DNA of 64,000 nt from Pseudarthrobacter sp. AL07 (GCF_029960665.1 NZ_JASBRB010000001.1:124001-188000); one strand, 5' to 3'. Counted from the first letter of the stretch, positions 1 to 9,013 are shown. Made by a program: numbers and translations. Notes: a model not told the origin generated them from the sequence alone.

Positions 1-1
1 G

Positions 2-979
2 ATGTCGGGGGACGTCATGAGCCACGTCCGTTACCCGGAGGACCTCTTCAAGGTCCAGCGTGAGCTCCTGGGCCGTTATCACGTGACCGAGCCGGGCAGC
101 TTTTACCAGGCGAAGGATGTCTGGAGCGTTCCCAACGATCCCACCGTGGACACCGAGGTCAAGCAGCCGCCGTTCTACATGTCACTGCAAATGCCGGACC
201 AGGACAAGTCAGCCTTCCAACTGACCTCATCCTTCATTCCGCAGATTGTCAACGGCACTGCCCGGAACGTCCTGTATGGCTTCCTTGCCGCTGACTCTGA
301 CGCCGGCAAGGAGAAGGGCGTCAAGGCTGAAAGCTATGGCAAGTTGAGGCTGCTCCAGATTCCACCGGAGATCCAGGTTCCGGGGCCCGGGCAGGCGCAG
401 AACAAGTTCAACTCCGATCCCACGGTGTCCCAGGCCTTGAACCTTCTGCGGCAGGGGGCTTCCGAAGTGCTCAACGGCAACCTGCTGACTCTGCCTGTGG
501 GCGGCGGCATCCTATATGTCCAGCCGGTGTACCTCAAGTCGACCGGCGAGACGTCCTACCCCACCCTGCAGCGTGTGCTGGTGGCTTTCGGTGACAAGGT
601 CGGCTTTGCGCCGACGCTCGACGGAGCCCTGAAGCAACTCTTCGGTGGCGACTCCGGTGCTGCCGCGGGCGACTCGGACAACACCGGTCAGACCCCGCCC
701 GCTCCGGGCACTACACCGCCGGTGAGCGCAGGTGCCCAGGCTGACCTGAAGGCCGCGCTGGATGAGGCGAACGCAGCCATCAAGGCGGGCCAGGCAGCGT
801 TGGCGGCCGGGGACTTTGCGGCCTATGGGGAAGAGCAGAAGAAACTGGCTGCTGCCCTTCAGAAGGCTATTGACGCCGAGGGCAAGATCCCGGCGCCGGC
901 CCCTGAAGCCACGCCGTCGCCCGAGGCTACGCCGACGGCTACACCGACGGCTACGCCCTCGCCTGCAGCCAGCAACTAG
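2..979 (+). CDS. UPF0182 (COG1615) family membrane protein, C-terminal part
   Basis: The reading frame is open from the left edge, so the gene is truncated at its 5' end; about 325 residues are visible. The part seen corresponds to the soluble C-terminal region of UPF0182 proteins, which have about seven N-terminal membrane segments (not in this window). Typical family stretches are the YPEDLFKVQ segment near the start and the repeated beta-rich segments up to about residue 220. After that comes a low-complexity linker, an Ala/Lys/Glu-rich helical segment (about 245-295), and a Pro/Ala/Thr tail with PTATP repeats. The family function is not established. The stop lies 80 bp upstream of the first initiator tRNA gene. 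The apparent ATG at the left edge is internal. Confidence 0.85.
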   Translation: MSGDVMSHVRYPEDLFKVQRELLGRYHVTEPGSFYQAKDVWSVPNDPTVDTEVKQPPFYMSLQMPDQDKSAFQLTSSFIPQIVNGTARNVLYGFLAADSDAGKEKGVKAESYGKLRLLQIPPEIQVPGPGQAQNKFNSDPTVSQALNLLRQGASEVLNGNLLTLPVGGGILYVQPVYLKSTGETSYPTLQRVLVAFGDKVGFAPTLDGALKQLFGGDSGAAAGDSDNTGQTPPAPGTTPPVSAGAQADLKAALDEANAAIKAGQAALAAGDFAAYGEEQKKLAAALQKAIDAEGKIPAPAPEATPSPEATPTATPTATPSPAASN

Positions 980-1059
980 GGGGTTTGACCCAGCGAGACG
1001 CACATCACGCCACCAGGATTTGGCCTCCCGTTCACCGAACGGTAGAGTTGATCTTGCGA

Positions 1060-1133
1060 CGCGGGGTGGAGCAGTTCGGTAGCTCGCTGGGCTCATAACC
1101 CAGAGGTCACAGGTTCAAATCCTGTCCCCGCAA
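1060..1133 (+). tRNA. tRNA-fMet (CAT), initiator, copy 1
   Basis: A 74-nt cloverleaf with a seven-pair acceptor stem whose first pair is a C1-A72 mismatch, and an anticodon stem CTGGG/CCCAG with three consecutive G-C pairs. Both are hallmarks of bacterial initiator tRNA. The anticodon loop is CTCATAA (CAT) and the T-arm carries GGTTCAAATCC. The 3' end is followed by CTGG, so CCA is not encoded and must be added after transcription. A TAGAGT -10-like hexamer lies at 1043-1048. The 20 bp upstream of the gene are nearly the same as those in front of copy 2, so promoter and gene were duplicated together. Confidence 0.95.
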
Positions 1134-1140
1134 CTGGCGA

Positions 1141-1178
1141 AAAGTCCGGATTCTGGAAACAGAATCCGGACTTTTTGG
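1141..1178 (+). terminator. Rho-independent terminator of tRNA-fMet copy 1
   Basis: A perfect 16-bp inverted repeat (arms 1141-1156 and 1161-1176, loop GAAA) begins 8 nt after the tRNA and ends in TTTTT. Confidence 0.9.
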
Positions 1179-1279
1179 TTTAACCGGACCGTCCCAGGTA
1201 GGCAACCTCGGGGCTGTGGTGTCCTGTGATCACGATTGGTTTTTACCTACTCCAAAGTACGGTAGTGTTGTTCTTGCGA

Positions 1280-1356
1280 CGCGGGGTGGAGCAGTTCGGT
1301 AGCTCGCTGGGCTCATAACCCAGAGGTCACAGGTTCAAATCCTGTCCCCGCAACCA
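1280..1356 (+). tRNA. tRNA-fMet (CAT), initiator, copy 2
   Basis: The sequence of the mature part is the same as copy 1, 220 bp upstream, including the C1-A72 mismatch and the three G-C anticodon-stem pairs. Unlike copy 1, CCA is encoded directly after the discriminator base (1354-1356). A TAGTGT -10-like hexamer at 1263-1268 lies in the duplicated 5' flank. The region between the copies (1179-1260) is unrelated to the region upstream of copy 1 beyond the last 20 bp. Confidence 0.95.
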
Positions 1357-1360
1357 TGGA

Positions 1361-1400
1361 GAAGACCCTGACCGGTAGTACGCCGGTCGGGGTCTTCTTT
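1361..1400 (+). terminator. Rho-independent terminator of tRNA-fMet copy 2
   Basis: A 15-bp stem with one G-T wobble (arms 1361-1375 and 1383-1397) starts 4 nt after the encoded CCA and is followed by TTTTG. Confidence 0.85.
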
Positions 1401-1484
1401 TGCCCGATTACACGTGGCTCCTAGTATTCTCGTTCGCAAAGCTTTGAGCACCTGGTAAGTCATTCTCGAGAGGAACGTTGTTCG

Positions 1485-2417
1485 ATGTCCACACCCCCGA
1501 AGAAGCCCGGCTCCTCGACAGGCAAGCGGTCCGGGCTCTACTGGGGCGTTCCTGTCGCGCTCGTAGTGCTGGTGCTGGTGGTGCTGCTGGCGAAGTGGAT
1601 GACGGGCCTTCCTGCGGTGGCCTCGTTCCTGGCGGATTATCCAGGACATTCGGAACTGCCTGAGGGCGCGCCCGTCGGGTTCCCGACGTGGCTGGCCTGG
1701 CAGCACTTCCTGAATGGTTTCCTCCTGCTGCTCATCATCAGGACCGGCTGGCAGGTGCGGACCACCACCCGCCCCACCGGCCACTGGACCCGCAACAACA
1801 AGGGCCTGATCAAGACCAGGAACGCGCCCACCAAGATCACGTTGGAGCTTTGGTTCCACCTGACTCTGGACGCACTGTGGATCCTCAACGGACTGGTGTT
1901 TGCCGTCCTCCTGTTCACGACAGGACAGTGGACGAGGATCGTCCCCACCAGCTGGGATGTCTTTCCCAACGCGCTGTCCGCAGCCCTGCAGTACGCATCC
2001 CTGAACTGGCCCACCGAAAACGGCTGGGTCAACTACAACGCCCTGCAGCTGCTGACCTATTTCCTCACCGTCTTCATCGCTGCGCCGCTTGCCTTCATCT
2101 CGGGCATCCGGACGTCCTCCGCTTGGCCCAAAAAGGCTGCCGCGCTGAACAAGGCGTACCCGATCGAGCTGGCGCGGGCCATCCATTTCCCCGTCATGAT
2201 TTACTTCGTGGCTTTCATCGTTGTGCATGTCTTGCTGGTGTTCGCCACCGGGGCCCTGCGGAACCTGAACCACATGTACGCAGTGTCCGACGGCGACGGC
2301 TGGCTCGGCTTCTGGATCTTCCTTGTATCTGTGGCCGTGATGGTGGCGGCATGGTTCCTCGCCCGGCCCATCTTCCTGCGCCCCATTGCTTCCCTGATGG
2401 GCAAAGTCAGCCGCTGA
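1485..2417 (+). CDS. Cytochrome b561/b6-like diheme membrane protein
   Basis: A 310-residue protein with about six hydrophobic segments (roughly 20-39, 71-90, 122-145, 185-207, 233-255, 272-293). Histidines lie inside or next to membrane segments at H74, H125, H234 and H248, the pattern expected for two b-type hemes in cytochrome b/b6 or b561 proteins that serve as membrane anchors of oxidoreductases. No catalytic partner, such as a molybdopterin subunit, is adjacent. The ATG at 1485 has a GAGAGGA ribosome site 10 nt upstream. The last 11 bp overlap the convergent photolyase gene. The family assignment is good; the electron donor and acceptor are unknown. Confidence 0.8.
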   Translation: MSTPPKKPGSSTGKRSGLYWGVPVALVVLVLVVLLAKWMTGLPAVASFLADYPGHSELPEGAPVGFPTWLAWQHFLNGFLLLLIIRTGWQVRTTTRPTGHWTRNNKGLIKTRNAPTKITLELWFHLTLDALWILNGLVFAVLLFTTGQWTRIVPTSWDVFPNALSAALQYASLNWPTENGWVNYNALQLLTYFLTVFIAAPLAFISGIRTSSAWPKKAAALNKAYPIELARAIHFPVMIYFVAFIVVHVLLVFATGALRNLNHMYAVSDGDGWLGFWIFLVSVAVMVAAWFLARPIFLRPIASLMGKVSR

Positions 2418-3882
2418 TTTCCGGGCCGGTGGGAGCGTCCCGGCCCGGCTGGTCCTCCCGAAGCTTCTGATAGGTCGCCAGAGCACGCTCCCTGGACTCG
2501 GGGAGACCCACCACGGGAGCAGGGTAGCCTTGGGCATCGGGATGCTTCCACGGTTCGTGGATGGCCTTGCGGTCCAGCCGCGCGAGCTCCGGAATGAACT
2601 CGCGAAGGTACCGGCCCTCGGCGTCGAACTTCTTGCTCTGCGTTACCGGATTGAAGATCCGGAAGTACGGGGACGCGTCGGCGCCTGAGCCTGCCACCCA
2701 CTGCCAGTTAGCGGGGTTGCTCGCCGCATCGGCATCCACCAGGGTGTCCCAGAACCACGCCTCGCCCAGGCGCCAGTCGGCCAGGAGGTTCTTGACGAGG
2801 AAGGACGCCGCGGCCATCCGGACCCGGTTATGCATCCAGCCCGTCTGCCACAGCTGCCGCATCCCCGCGTCCACCAGCGGATAGCCGGTTCGGCCCTGCT
2901 GCCAGGCGCCCAGTTCCGCCGCGGTGGGTTGCTGCCATTCGAACCGGTCGAAGTCCGGCCGATAGTTTCGGGTAGCCAGCTGGGGGTTGGCATAGAGCAG
3001 CTGCCAGCAGAACTCCCGCCAGCCCAGCTCGGAACGGAAGATCCCGACGTCGGGCGTCGTCTCGCGGGGGAAGTGGCGGCGGAGCTCATGCCAGACGCGG
3101 AACGGACTGATTTCACCAAATCGGAGGTGGGGGGACAGTCTGGAGGTGCCGTCCACCCCGGGTATGTCGCGCCCGGTGCCGTAATCCTGTGCGGGCCCGT
3201 CCAGGAAGTCCTCAAGCCTGCTGTGTGCTCCGGCCTCCCCTGGTTCCCAGGTCGCAGCCAGTCCGCCGCTCCAGTCCGGCGAGACGGGCAGCAGTGACCA
3301 CTCCGCCAGTGCGTCGCTGCCGGCCTGCGTCTTCGACCCGGCAGCGGCAGGGGAGGGCAGGCCGGCCGGTGCATCCAGTGGCTCTCGGGGCTCGCCGGAC
3401 GCTGTGCAGGCCCGCCAGTAGGGCGTAAACACCTTGTAGGGGCCGCCTGTTCCGGTGGTGATGGTCCACGGCTCGAAGAGCAGGTTGGCCTGGAAGCTGG
3501 CGGCTTCGATGTCATTCGCGGTTGCCCAGGCCTTTACATCGGCGTCCAGGGACCGCTCGGGACCGCCGTAGCGCCGGTTCCAGAGCACATGCCGCGCGCC
3601 GGTTTCGGCTATGAGGTCCCGGATCACTCGGCGGGCAGGTCCGCGCCGGAGGGTAAGTGCGGACCCGGACTCGGCAAGCGCCGCTGCCAGGGACGTCAGC
3701 GAGTGGTGCAGCCACCAGCGGGCCGCGCCTCCCAATGGACGGATTCCGGGGGATTCCTCGTCGAGGATGTAGACCACCGTGAGCGGGAGGCCGAGTTCGA
3801 CGGCGTGGGACAGCGCGGGGTTATCGTCCAGCCGAAGGTCGTCACGGAGCCAAACGAGGGAGGATGCGACGGGGGAGGCCAT
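2407..3882 (-). CDS. phrB: Deoxyribodipyrimidine photolyase (cryptochrome/photolyase family)
   Basis: 491 residues. The N-terminal photolyase alpha/beta domain begins with the LVWLRDDLRLDDNPAL motif, where antenna chromophore binds. The C-terminal helical FAD domain contains SRLSPHLRFGEISP (247-260), GWREFCWQLLYANP (287-300), the TGYPLVDAGMRQL block (332-344) and NPANWQWVAGSGADASPYF (389-407). Together these are the signature of class I CPD photolyases, which split cyclobutane pyrimidine dimers using light. I chose the ATG at 3882 because family homology begins there and GGAG lies just upstream; an in-frame extension to 3960 has no homology. The stop overlaps the convergent cytochrome gene by 11 bp. 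Confidence 0.93.
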   Translation of the reverse strand: MASPVASSLVWLRDDLRLDDNPALSHAVELGLPLTVVYILDEESPGIRPLGGAARWWLHHSLTSLAAALAESGSALTLRRGPARRVIRDLIAETGARHVLWNRRYGGPERSLDADVKAWATANDIEAASFQANLLFEPWTITTGTGGPYKVFTPYWRACTASGEPREPLDAPAGLPSPAAAGSKTQAGSDALAEWSLLPVSPDWSGGLAATWEPGEAGAHSRLEDFLDGPAQDYGTGRDIPGVDGTSRLSPHLRFGEISPFRVWHELRRHFPRETTPDVGIFRSELGWREFCWQLLYANPQLATRNYRPDFDRFEWQQPTAAELGAWQQGRTGYPLVDAGMRQLWQTGWMHNRVRMAAASFLVKNLLADWRLGEAWFWDTLVDADAASNPANWQWVAGSGADASPYFRIFNPVTQSKKFDAEGRYLREFIPELARLDRKAIHEPWKHPDAQGYPAPVVGLPESRERALATYQKLREDQPGRDAPTGPEISG

Positions 3883-3965
3883 GGCCTCCACGCTACACAT
3901 CCGCGACCACGGCCGCACCGGGGCCGGTTGCACTGCCGGTTGGAGGTGCTGTCCGGGCATAACAA

Positions 3966-3994
3966 GGGCCGGGGTTCATGATGAACCCCGGCCC
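3966..3994 (-). terminator. Terminator-like hairpin downstream of pspA
   Basis: A perfect 13-bp inverted repeat (arms 3966-3978 and 3982-3994, 3-nt loop) lies between the pspA stop and the photolyase start. On the minus strand it is followed by TTGTT, a weak T-tract. Confidence 0.65.
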
Positions 3995-4026
3995 CGGCTG
4001 GCCCGCTCACCGGCGGACGTTGCTGG

Positions 4027-4812
4027 CTACAGCTTGCCGAAGTCGGCTTCGTCGACTGTGGACTCGGACCTCGCGCCGGAAGTGCCGATGGCCGGCTTGG
4101 CGCCGCCGGATTTCAGCGCTGCCAGGCGTGCCTCGATTTCCACCTGCTCGCCAAGATCTTCAAGCTGATTGAACTGGGCGTCCAGGCTCGACGCGGCAAG
4201 CTCCTGCTGGCCGCGCACCTTGGCCTCTTCGCGGCGGATTTTCTCTTCGAAACGGCCAACTTCACTGGTGGGATCCATGAAGTCGATGCTCTTGATGGCA
4301 TCGTGCACCTGGGACTGTGCCGCGGCCGTCTTGGAGCGGGCAACCAGCTCGTTACGCTTGCTGGTCAGCTCGTTGAGCTTGCCCTTCATCTGGTCGAGGC
4401 CCGACTTGAGCTTGTCCACTACTTCGGTCTGCGAGGCGATGCTCGGCTCAGCACCCTTGGCTTCGCTTTCCGCGGACATCTGGCGCTGCAGGGCCACCTT
4501 GGCGAGGTTGTCGAACTTCTCGGCGTCAACGCTGTCGCCGGCGCTGCGGTATTCGTCAGCCTTGCGGGACGCAGCGAGGGCCTTGTTGCCCCAGTCCTGG
4601 GCGTTCTTAATGTCCTCGCGGTAGTCATCCTGGAGCATACGGAGGTTGCCGATGGTCTGGGCGACTGCGGATTCAGCCTCCGCAATGTTGTTGGTGTAGT
4701 CCCGGACCATCTGGTCCAGCATCTTCTGCGGATCCTCAGCGTTGTCCAGCAAAGTGTTGATGTTTGCCTTTGCCAGCTGTGCGATCCGGCCGAAAATGGA
4801 CTGCTTAACCAT
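4027..4812 (-). CDS. pspA: PspA/IM30 family envelope-stress protein
   Basis: 261 residues, almost entirely helical coiled coil. It starts MVKQSIFGRIAQLAKANINT, the amphipathic N-terminal helix typical of PspA/IM30/ESCRT-III-like proteins, followed by the DPQKMLDQMVRDY block. Family members assemble on the inner face of the cytoplasmic membrane and protect it during stress. The ATG at 4812 is preceded by GAAAGG; an eight-residue upstream extension looks spurious. The TPM-domain gene ends 110 bp upstream on the same strand, and pairing of PspA with TPM-domain proteins is common in actinobacteria, which suggests joint membrane-stress function. Confidence 0.93.
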   Translation of the reverse strand: MVKQSIFGRIAQLAKANINTLLDNAEDPQKMLDQMVRDYTNNIAEAESAVAQTIGNLRMLQDDYREDIKNAQDWGNKALAASRKADEYRSAGDSVDAEKFDNLAKVALQRQMSAESEAKGAEPSIASQTEVVDKLKSGLDQMKGKLNELTSKRNELVARSKTAAAQSQVHDAIKSIDFMDPTSEVGRFEEKIRREEAKVRGQQELAASSLDAQFNQLEDLGEQVEIEARLAALKSGGAKPAIGTSGARSESTVDEADFGKL

Positions 4813-4921
4813 GGTGTTACCTTTCGTCCTGCTCAATGGTGGCCACTGAGATCAGTGAACAGTTGTTGTACCGCTTGTTTGGCCGGCAGGGCATTCCTGT
4901 CGGCGCCTAGCCTCTGATGGG

Positions 4922-6970
4922 TCAGAAGTCCCCGCCGCCGCCGGAATCGCCGCCCCAGCCGCCGCCCATACCGCCGCCGCCGGAGTCACCGCCCCAGCCT
5001 CCGCCGTCACTGTGGCCACCGCCCCAGCCTCCGCCGCTGCCGCCGTTGAGGATGGAGTTGATGAGGATACCGCCGAGGATGGCGCCACCGAGGCCACCGC
5101 CGCCTCCGCCGCGACCGCCGAACATGCCCCCGCCGCCGCCGAAGCCCTGGTTGGCGTAGCCACCAAAGTTGTCGACGTCAGCCTGGGCGAGCTGCGCTGC
5201 CTGGGCCGCGAGGGCGTGGGCCTGCTGGGCGTACGTGAGGGCAGTAACGGGATCGTTGCGGGAGATGGACAGCGCGTAGTCGAGGTTGCGCTGGGACTCG
5301 GCGAGCCTGGTACGGGCTTCCGTGCCTACGCCGCCACGACGGGCAGTGATGTAGTCCGACGTGGCGCTGATCTGGGCCTGCGCCGACATGATGGTCTGCT
5401 GCAGGGACGCCTGCGCGCGGCGGGCCTGGTCCTGCTGGTTCCGGATGCCGGTGAGGGACTGGTCCAGGGCCTGATGCGCAGTTTCAACGCGCTGCAGGGT
5501 GGCGATGGGATCGATCTTCCCGCCCTGGATTTCGGCCTTGACCTGGCCCAGCGCGGCTTCAACGCCGGCGGCCGGGCCGGCGAGTTCAGGGTGTTCGCCG
5601 GACTGGATCATGGCCTTCGCCTGCGCGAGGTCCTGGGAGGTCTCAACGACGGCCGCCTCCAGGCCGGTACGGGCTTCGTCCAGGCTGGCAGAAACCTTGG
5701 CGATGGCGTCCAGCAGCACGTTGGTCTGGTGCAGGCTCTCTTCAGAGGCCCGCACGGCGACCGCGGCGAGGCTGCCCTCGCCTGCGGTGAGCTTCTCCTG
5801 GGCGGTGGCCGTGGCATTTTGCACAAAGGCCAGCCGTTCCTTGGCTTGGGTGATGTTGTCAGCGACCTGGACCAGCGCACTGTCTGCATACTTGGCACGC
5901 AAAGCCGTCAGTGACTGTTCGGCGCTGGCGATCTTGGCGTCTGCTTCGTGGGCTCCGGCGCTGATGGCCGCCAGTGCCTGCGGGGCGTTCTTCTCGAGCT
6001 CGCGGAGCGAATCGAAGTCGGCCTTCTGTTCCTGAAGCGAGCCAAGCGCTGCCTCTGAACGGCGGATGATTTCGCCGAGCCAGCTTCGCTGCTGTTCTTC
6101 CGTGTCAGGGATGTGGTCGTCAAGCTGCTGCTGGAGCTTGAAGGATTCTGACATGTGGGCTTTGGCCTCGGCCAGGGCCTTGGTGAAGTTCCCCACCGCG
6201 GCATCGCCGTACTGGGCCTCCGCGAACCCAAGTTCCTGTTCGCTGGACTTGATGGCGTCGTCGGCCTCGATGATCAGCGAGCCGCTCTTGCGCCGGAGTT
6301 CCTCGATGCTGAGCGAGGCCAGCGGATCGAGCTCGGCACCCTGGGGACCGTAACTGGCGCTGGACGACAGAGCGGCCTTCTTGCGCCGGTTGCGGAGGTA
6401 CAGGTAGGCGCCAGCCCCACCGGCGGCTACGACGCCTACGCCGACGAGGACCCCAGCGCCGGCGCCGTCACCTGGGACGTTGCCGTTGCCACCGCCTGCG
6501 GCATCTCCGATGGCTGCCGCGGCGTTAATTGCCGCTTGGGCGTAGTCGTCATTGGCCAGCTGCGGGCCGATGGCTTTGCTCTTGATGTTTTCAATTTGGG
6601 CGGTGGTGATCTTGCTGCCACCGGGTTTATTCAGGATGTACTGCCTGGTCTCGGTAGCCACCGCAAAAATCAATGCGTTAGGTCCGAGGTTGGCCTTTTT
6701 GGCTACTTCGTCCGTCCACGCTTCGCGGTCGGTTGGGTTTTCGAACTTCTTGACAGTGACAACATGGAGAACGGTGGCGTGGTCGGTCCCCAGCTTCTTG
6801 ATTGCTTCCTGTACATCAGCCTTCTTCGAACCGAGAACGCCGGCGGAGTCCACAATCTTGGTCGCCGGATCCAGCGTCACCGGGTCTTCAGCCCAGGCCG
6901 CCCCGGCAGGAACCGCGAGCAGCCCGGTCAGGCCGATCACGGCGAGGATACGTTTGAACTTTGACCGCAT
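4922..6970 (-). CDS. TPM-domain exported membrane protein with coiled coil and Gly-rich tail
   Basis: 682 residues. Order: a signal peptide (1-28, ending AWAE), a TPM domain (about 33-155; DSAGVLGSKKADVQEAIKKL and later repeats), a short Gly-rich linker, one membrane segment (171-193) followed by a basic stop-transfer RNRRKK, then about 400 residues of cytoplasmic coiled coil (about 215-610). The last 50 residues are mostly Gly with Trp, Asp and Ser. TPM_phosphatase proteins include thylakoid TLP18.3 and bacterial envelope proteins; enzymatic activity here is unproven. The ATG at 6970 has GAAGGG 6 nt upstream; the TTG two codons earlier is unlikely. It lies upstream of pspA on the same strand. 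Confidence 0.88.
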   Translation of the reverse strand: MRSKFKRILAVIGLTGLLAVPAGAAWAEDPVTLDPATKIVDSAGVLGSKKADVQEAIKKLGTDHATVLHVVTVKKFENPTDREAWTDEVAKKANLGPNALIFAVATETRQYILNKPGGSKITTAQIENIKSKAIGPQLANDDYAQAAINAAAAIGDAAGGGNGNVPGDGAGAGVLVGVGVVAAGGAGAYLYLRNRRKKAALSSSASYGPQGAELDPLASLSIEELRRKSGSLIIEADDAIKSSEQELGFAEAQYGDAAVGNFTKALAEAKAHMSESFKLQQQLDDHIPDTEEQQRSWLGEIIRRSEAALGSLQEQKADFDSLRELEKNAPQALAAISAGAHEADAKIASAEQSLTALRAKYADSALVQVADNITQAKERLAFVQNATATAQEKLTAGEGSLAAVAVRASEESLHQTNVLLDAIAKVSASLDEARTGLEAAVVETSQDLAQAKAMIQSGEHPELAGPAAGVEAALGQVKAEIQGGKIDPIATLQRVETAHQALDQSLTGIRNQQDQARRAQASLQQTIMSAQAQISATSDYITARRGGVGTEARTRLAESQRNLDYALSISRNDPVTALTYAQQAHALAAQAAQLAQADVDNFGGYANQGFGGGGGMFGGRGGGGGGLGGAILGGILINSILNGGSGGGWGGGHSDGGGWGGDSGGGGMGGGWGGDSGGGGDF

Positions 6971-7256
6971 GTGCAACCCTTCAGCACGACTGACACCGAT
7001 TCGGGACGAATGAGCGTCTCAGAATGCAGCAGCGCCCCCACGCGTGGTGTAAAGCCGCAGGTCGCTGTGGCATTTCCTTTTGATTCTATGGTGCACCTCC
7101 TGGTGCGTCCACAGCGGCGAATATGCCACCAGCGAAACCCCCGTAAGAGCCCGCTGGCAGCGGAATTCGGCCTCCCAGCAACCTCCCAGCCAACGTTCGC
7201 CCCAGTTCCAGCCAGACGGTACATAGTTAATGCAGACGAGGATGAAAGGAAGTCCA
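6971..7256 (+). other. Divergent intergenic region, TPM gene / HtrA-like protease
   Basis: 286 bp with no supportable gene. It should hold the promoters of both divergent genes. A TACATAGTT -10-like stretch at about 7220 is the best candidate for the protease, without a convincing -35. No long inverted repeat was seen. Confidence 0.5.
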
Positions 7257-8765
7257 ATGACTGAGAACCCAACCCAGGGTGCAGCGCCGGAGAACCGCAA
7301 ACCGGATGAGAACCGGAATGTGGACCAGAGCACTGCGGAGGTCCGCAGTGACGCTGCCGGTCAGACTAATCCGACCGAACAGCTGGACAGATCCGGTGCA
7401 TCGGAGAACCCCACCCAGTCGCTGCCGGGTGCGCCCCGTCCGGTTTATCCTCCCCGCGAGCCCTTCTACGGCCAGCAGGCACCAGACCAGCAGCAGCCCG
7501 GACACCACCACAACGGTCCGGGCCCGTACAACGCTGCCCCGAACCCGGCCGACGCGCCCCGCCGAAAAGCCACGTTCGGCGTCGGCACCCTGGTGGCAAG
7601 CATCCTGGCCGCCGGCCTCGTAGGTGGCGGCGTAGCCACAGTAGGTTCAGGCAACCTCTTCAACAATGGCTCGCCGTCGGCCGCGAGCAGCAGCAGCCAG
7701 CCTGAGACTGTGATCGTTAACAACAAGGACGATGTCAACGCCATCACGGCAGCAGCGCTGAAGGCTTCCCCCAGCGTGGTGACCATCAGCGCTTCCAGCG
7801 GCAGCTCCGGCGGGACCGGCTCGGGCATCGTCCTGGACGACCAGGGCCACATTCTGACCAACACGCACGTGGTGACCCTGGATGGCCAGAGCGCCAACGC
7901 GGCGCTGGAGGTCCGCACCAGTGCGGGCAAGGTCCTCAAGGCCACGCTCGTGGGCACCGACCCGCTGTCTGACCTGGCGGTCATCAAGGTGGATAACGCG
8001 TCCGGCCTCACCCCTGCGACCCTCGGAGATTCCGGCAAGCTCAATGTGGGTGACACTGCCATCGCGATCGGCTCCCCGCTTGGCCTGACCGGCACCGTTA
8101 CCGACGGTATCGTCTCAACTCTGAACCGGACCATCAGCGTTGCCTCGTCCGCGGCACCCAAGAACGGTGACAGCAGCTCGCAGGGCGGCGATCAGGGATT
8201 CCAGTTCGCGCCGCCAAACGGTGGCCAAGGCCAAAGCACCGCAAACCAGGGGTCCATCTCCATCAATGTGATCCAGACGGATGCCGCCATCAACCCCGGC
8301 AACTCCGGGGGTGCCCTGGTCAACACAAAGGGTGAAATCATCGGCGTTAACGTGGCCATCGCGTCGGCTGGCTCCGATTCCGCGTCGAGCGGCAACATAG
8401 GTGTGGGCTTCAGTATCCCCATCAACAACGCCAAGCGGGTGGCGCAGGAGATCATCAACACCGGCAAGGCATCCCACGGCCAACTGGGTGTCAGCGTTCG
8501 GGACAAGTCATCCAGCGGGACCACGTCAGGGTTCTCCGTCGGCGCTGACGTGGCCACAGTCGAGGCAAATTCCGCCGCCGCCAAGGCCGGCATCAAGGTG
8601 GGCGACGTGGTGACCAAGTTCAATGACCTAGTCATCAGCGAGCCCAACCAGCTGACCGCGGCCGTCCGCGAGCAGGCAGGCGGCTCCACCGTTAAGCTGA
8701 CGGTCCTGCGCAACGGCCAGGAACAGACGTTCGACGTCACGCTTGGCACCGCAGCGGACCAGTAG
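7257..8765 (+). CDS. HtrA/DegP-like S1C serine protease with PDZ domain
   Basis: 502 residues. A proline- and glutamine-rich cytoplasmic N-terminus (1-105) is followed by a membrane segment (106-131), a trypsin-like domain with catalytic H204 (TNTHVV), D239 (LSDLAVIKV) and S350 (PGNSGGAL), and a C-terminal PDZ domain (about 405-500). This is the architecture of actinobacterial PepD/HtrA proteases, which degrade or chaperone misfolded extracytoplasmic proteins. A Ser/Gln/Gly-rich insert (about 300-333) lies between D239 and S350. The ATG at 7257 has GAAAGGA six nt upstream; nine upstream in-frame residues are probably not translated. It is divergent from the TPM-pspA genes, fitting an envelope-stress neighbourhood. 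Confidence 0.93.
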   Translation: MTENPTQGAAPENRKPDENRNVDQSTAEVRSDAAGQTNPTEQLDRSGASENPTQSLPGAPRPVYPPREPFYGQQAPDQQQPGHHHNGPGPYNAAPNPADAPRRKATFGVGTLVASILAAGLVGGGVATVGSGNLFNNGSPSAASSSSQPETVIVNNKDDVNAITAAALKASPSVVTISASSGSSGGTGSGIVLDDQGHILTNTHVVTLDGQSANAALEVRTSAGKVLKATLVGTDPLSDLAVIKVDNASGLTPATLGDSGKLNVGDTAIAIGSPLGLTGTVTDGIVSTLNRTISVASSAAPKNGDSSSQGGDQGFQFAPPNGGQGQSTANQGSISINVIQTDAAINPGNSGGALVNTKGEIIGVNVAIASAGSDSASSGNIGVGFSIPINNAKRVAQEIINTGKASHGQLGVSVRDKSSSGTTSGFSVGADVATVEANSAAAKAGIKVGDVVTKFNDLVISEPNQLTAAVREQAGGSTVKLTVLRNGQEQTFDVTLGTAADQ

Positions 8766-8801
8766 GGACTGGGCAGCAGGACGCACGGCCAACCATAAAC
8801 A

Positions 8802-8850
8802 GCGGACGACGGCGGGGCTCACCAAGGTGATTGCCGTCGCCGTCGTTCGC
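8802..8850 (+). terminator. Terminator-like inverted repeat after the HtrA-like gene
   Basis: A 13-bp stem with one wobble pair (arms 8802-8814 and 8838-8850) and a 23-nt loop. The T-run is poor, so confidence is moderate. The rest of 8851-9013 holds only a TAGGAT -10-like hexamer at 8928-8933 upstream of etfB. Confidence 0.5.
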
Positions 8851-9013
8851 GTTCCCCTTACCCGGCACGGCAGGGCCGTGACACAGGCGTTAACGGGACG
8901 GCAACGGGGGACGGCTATATGGTTAGCTAGGATCTACCCGCACCCCGGGCGCTCCGAGGCCATGACCCCATCCGGCTGGCTATCCACAAGCATGGAAGGC
9001 TGCTGTAAATACA

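Noticed and set aside
12-1096. Several long antisense frames in the UPF0182 region
   Set aside because: Arg-rich products typical of high-GC shadow frames; none has a recognisable domain.
1335-2537. 400-residue antisense frame across the cytochrome gene
   Set aside because: The cytochrome frame has membrane segments, heme ligands and a ribosome site; the antisense frame is low-complexity and crosses the tRNA terminator.
4917-5159. Open frame on the plus strand rich in Pro, opposite the Gly-rich tail of the TPM-domain protein
   Set aside because: Antisense mirror of a GC-rich glycine repeat; no ribosome site or homology.
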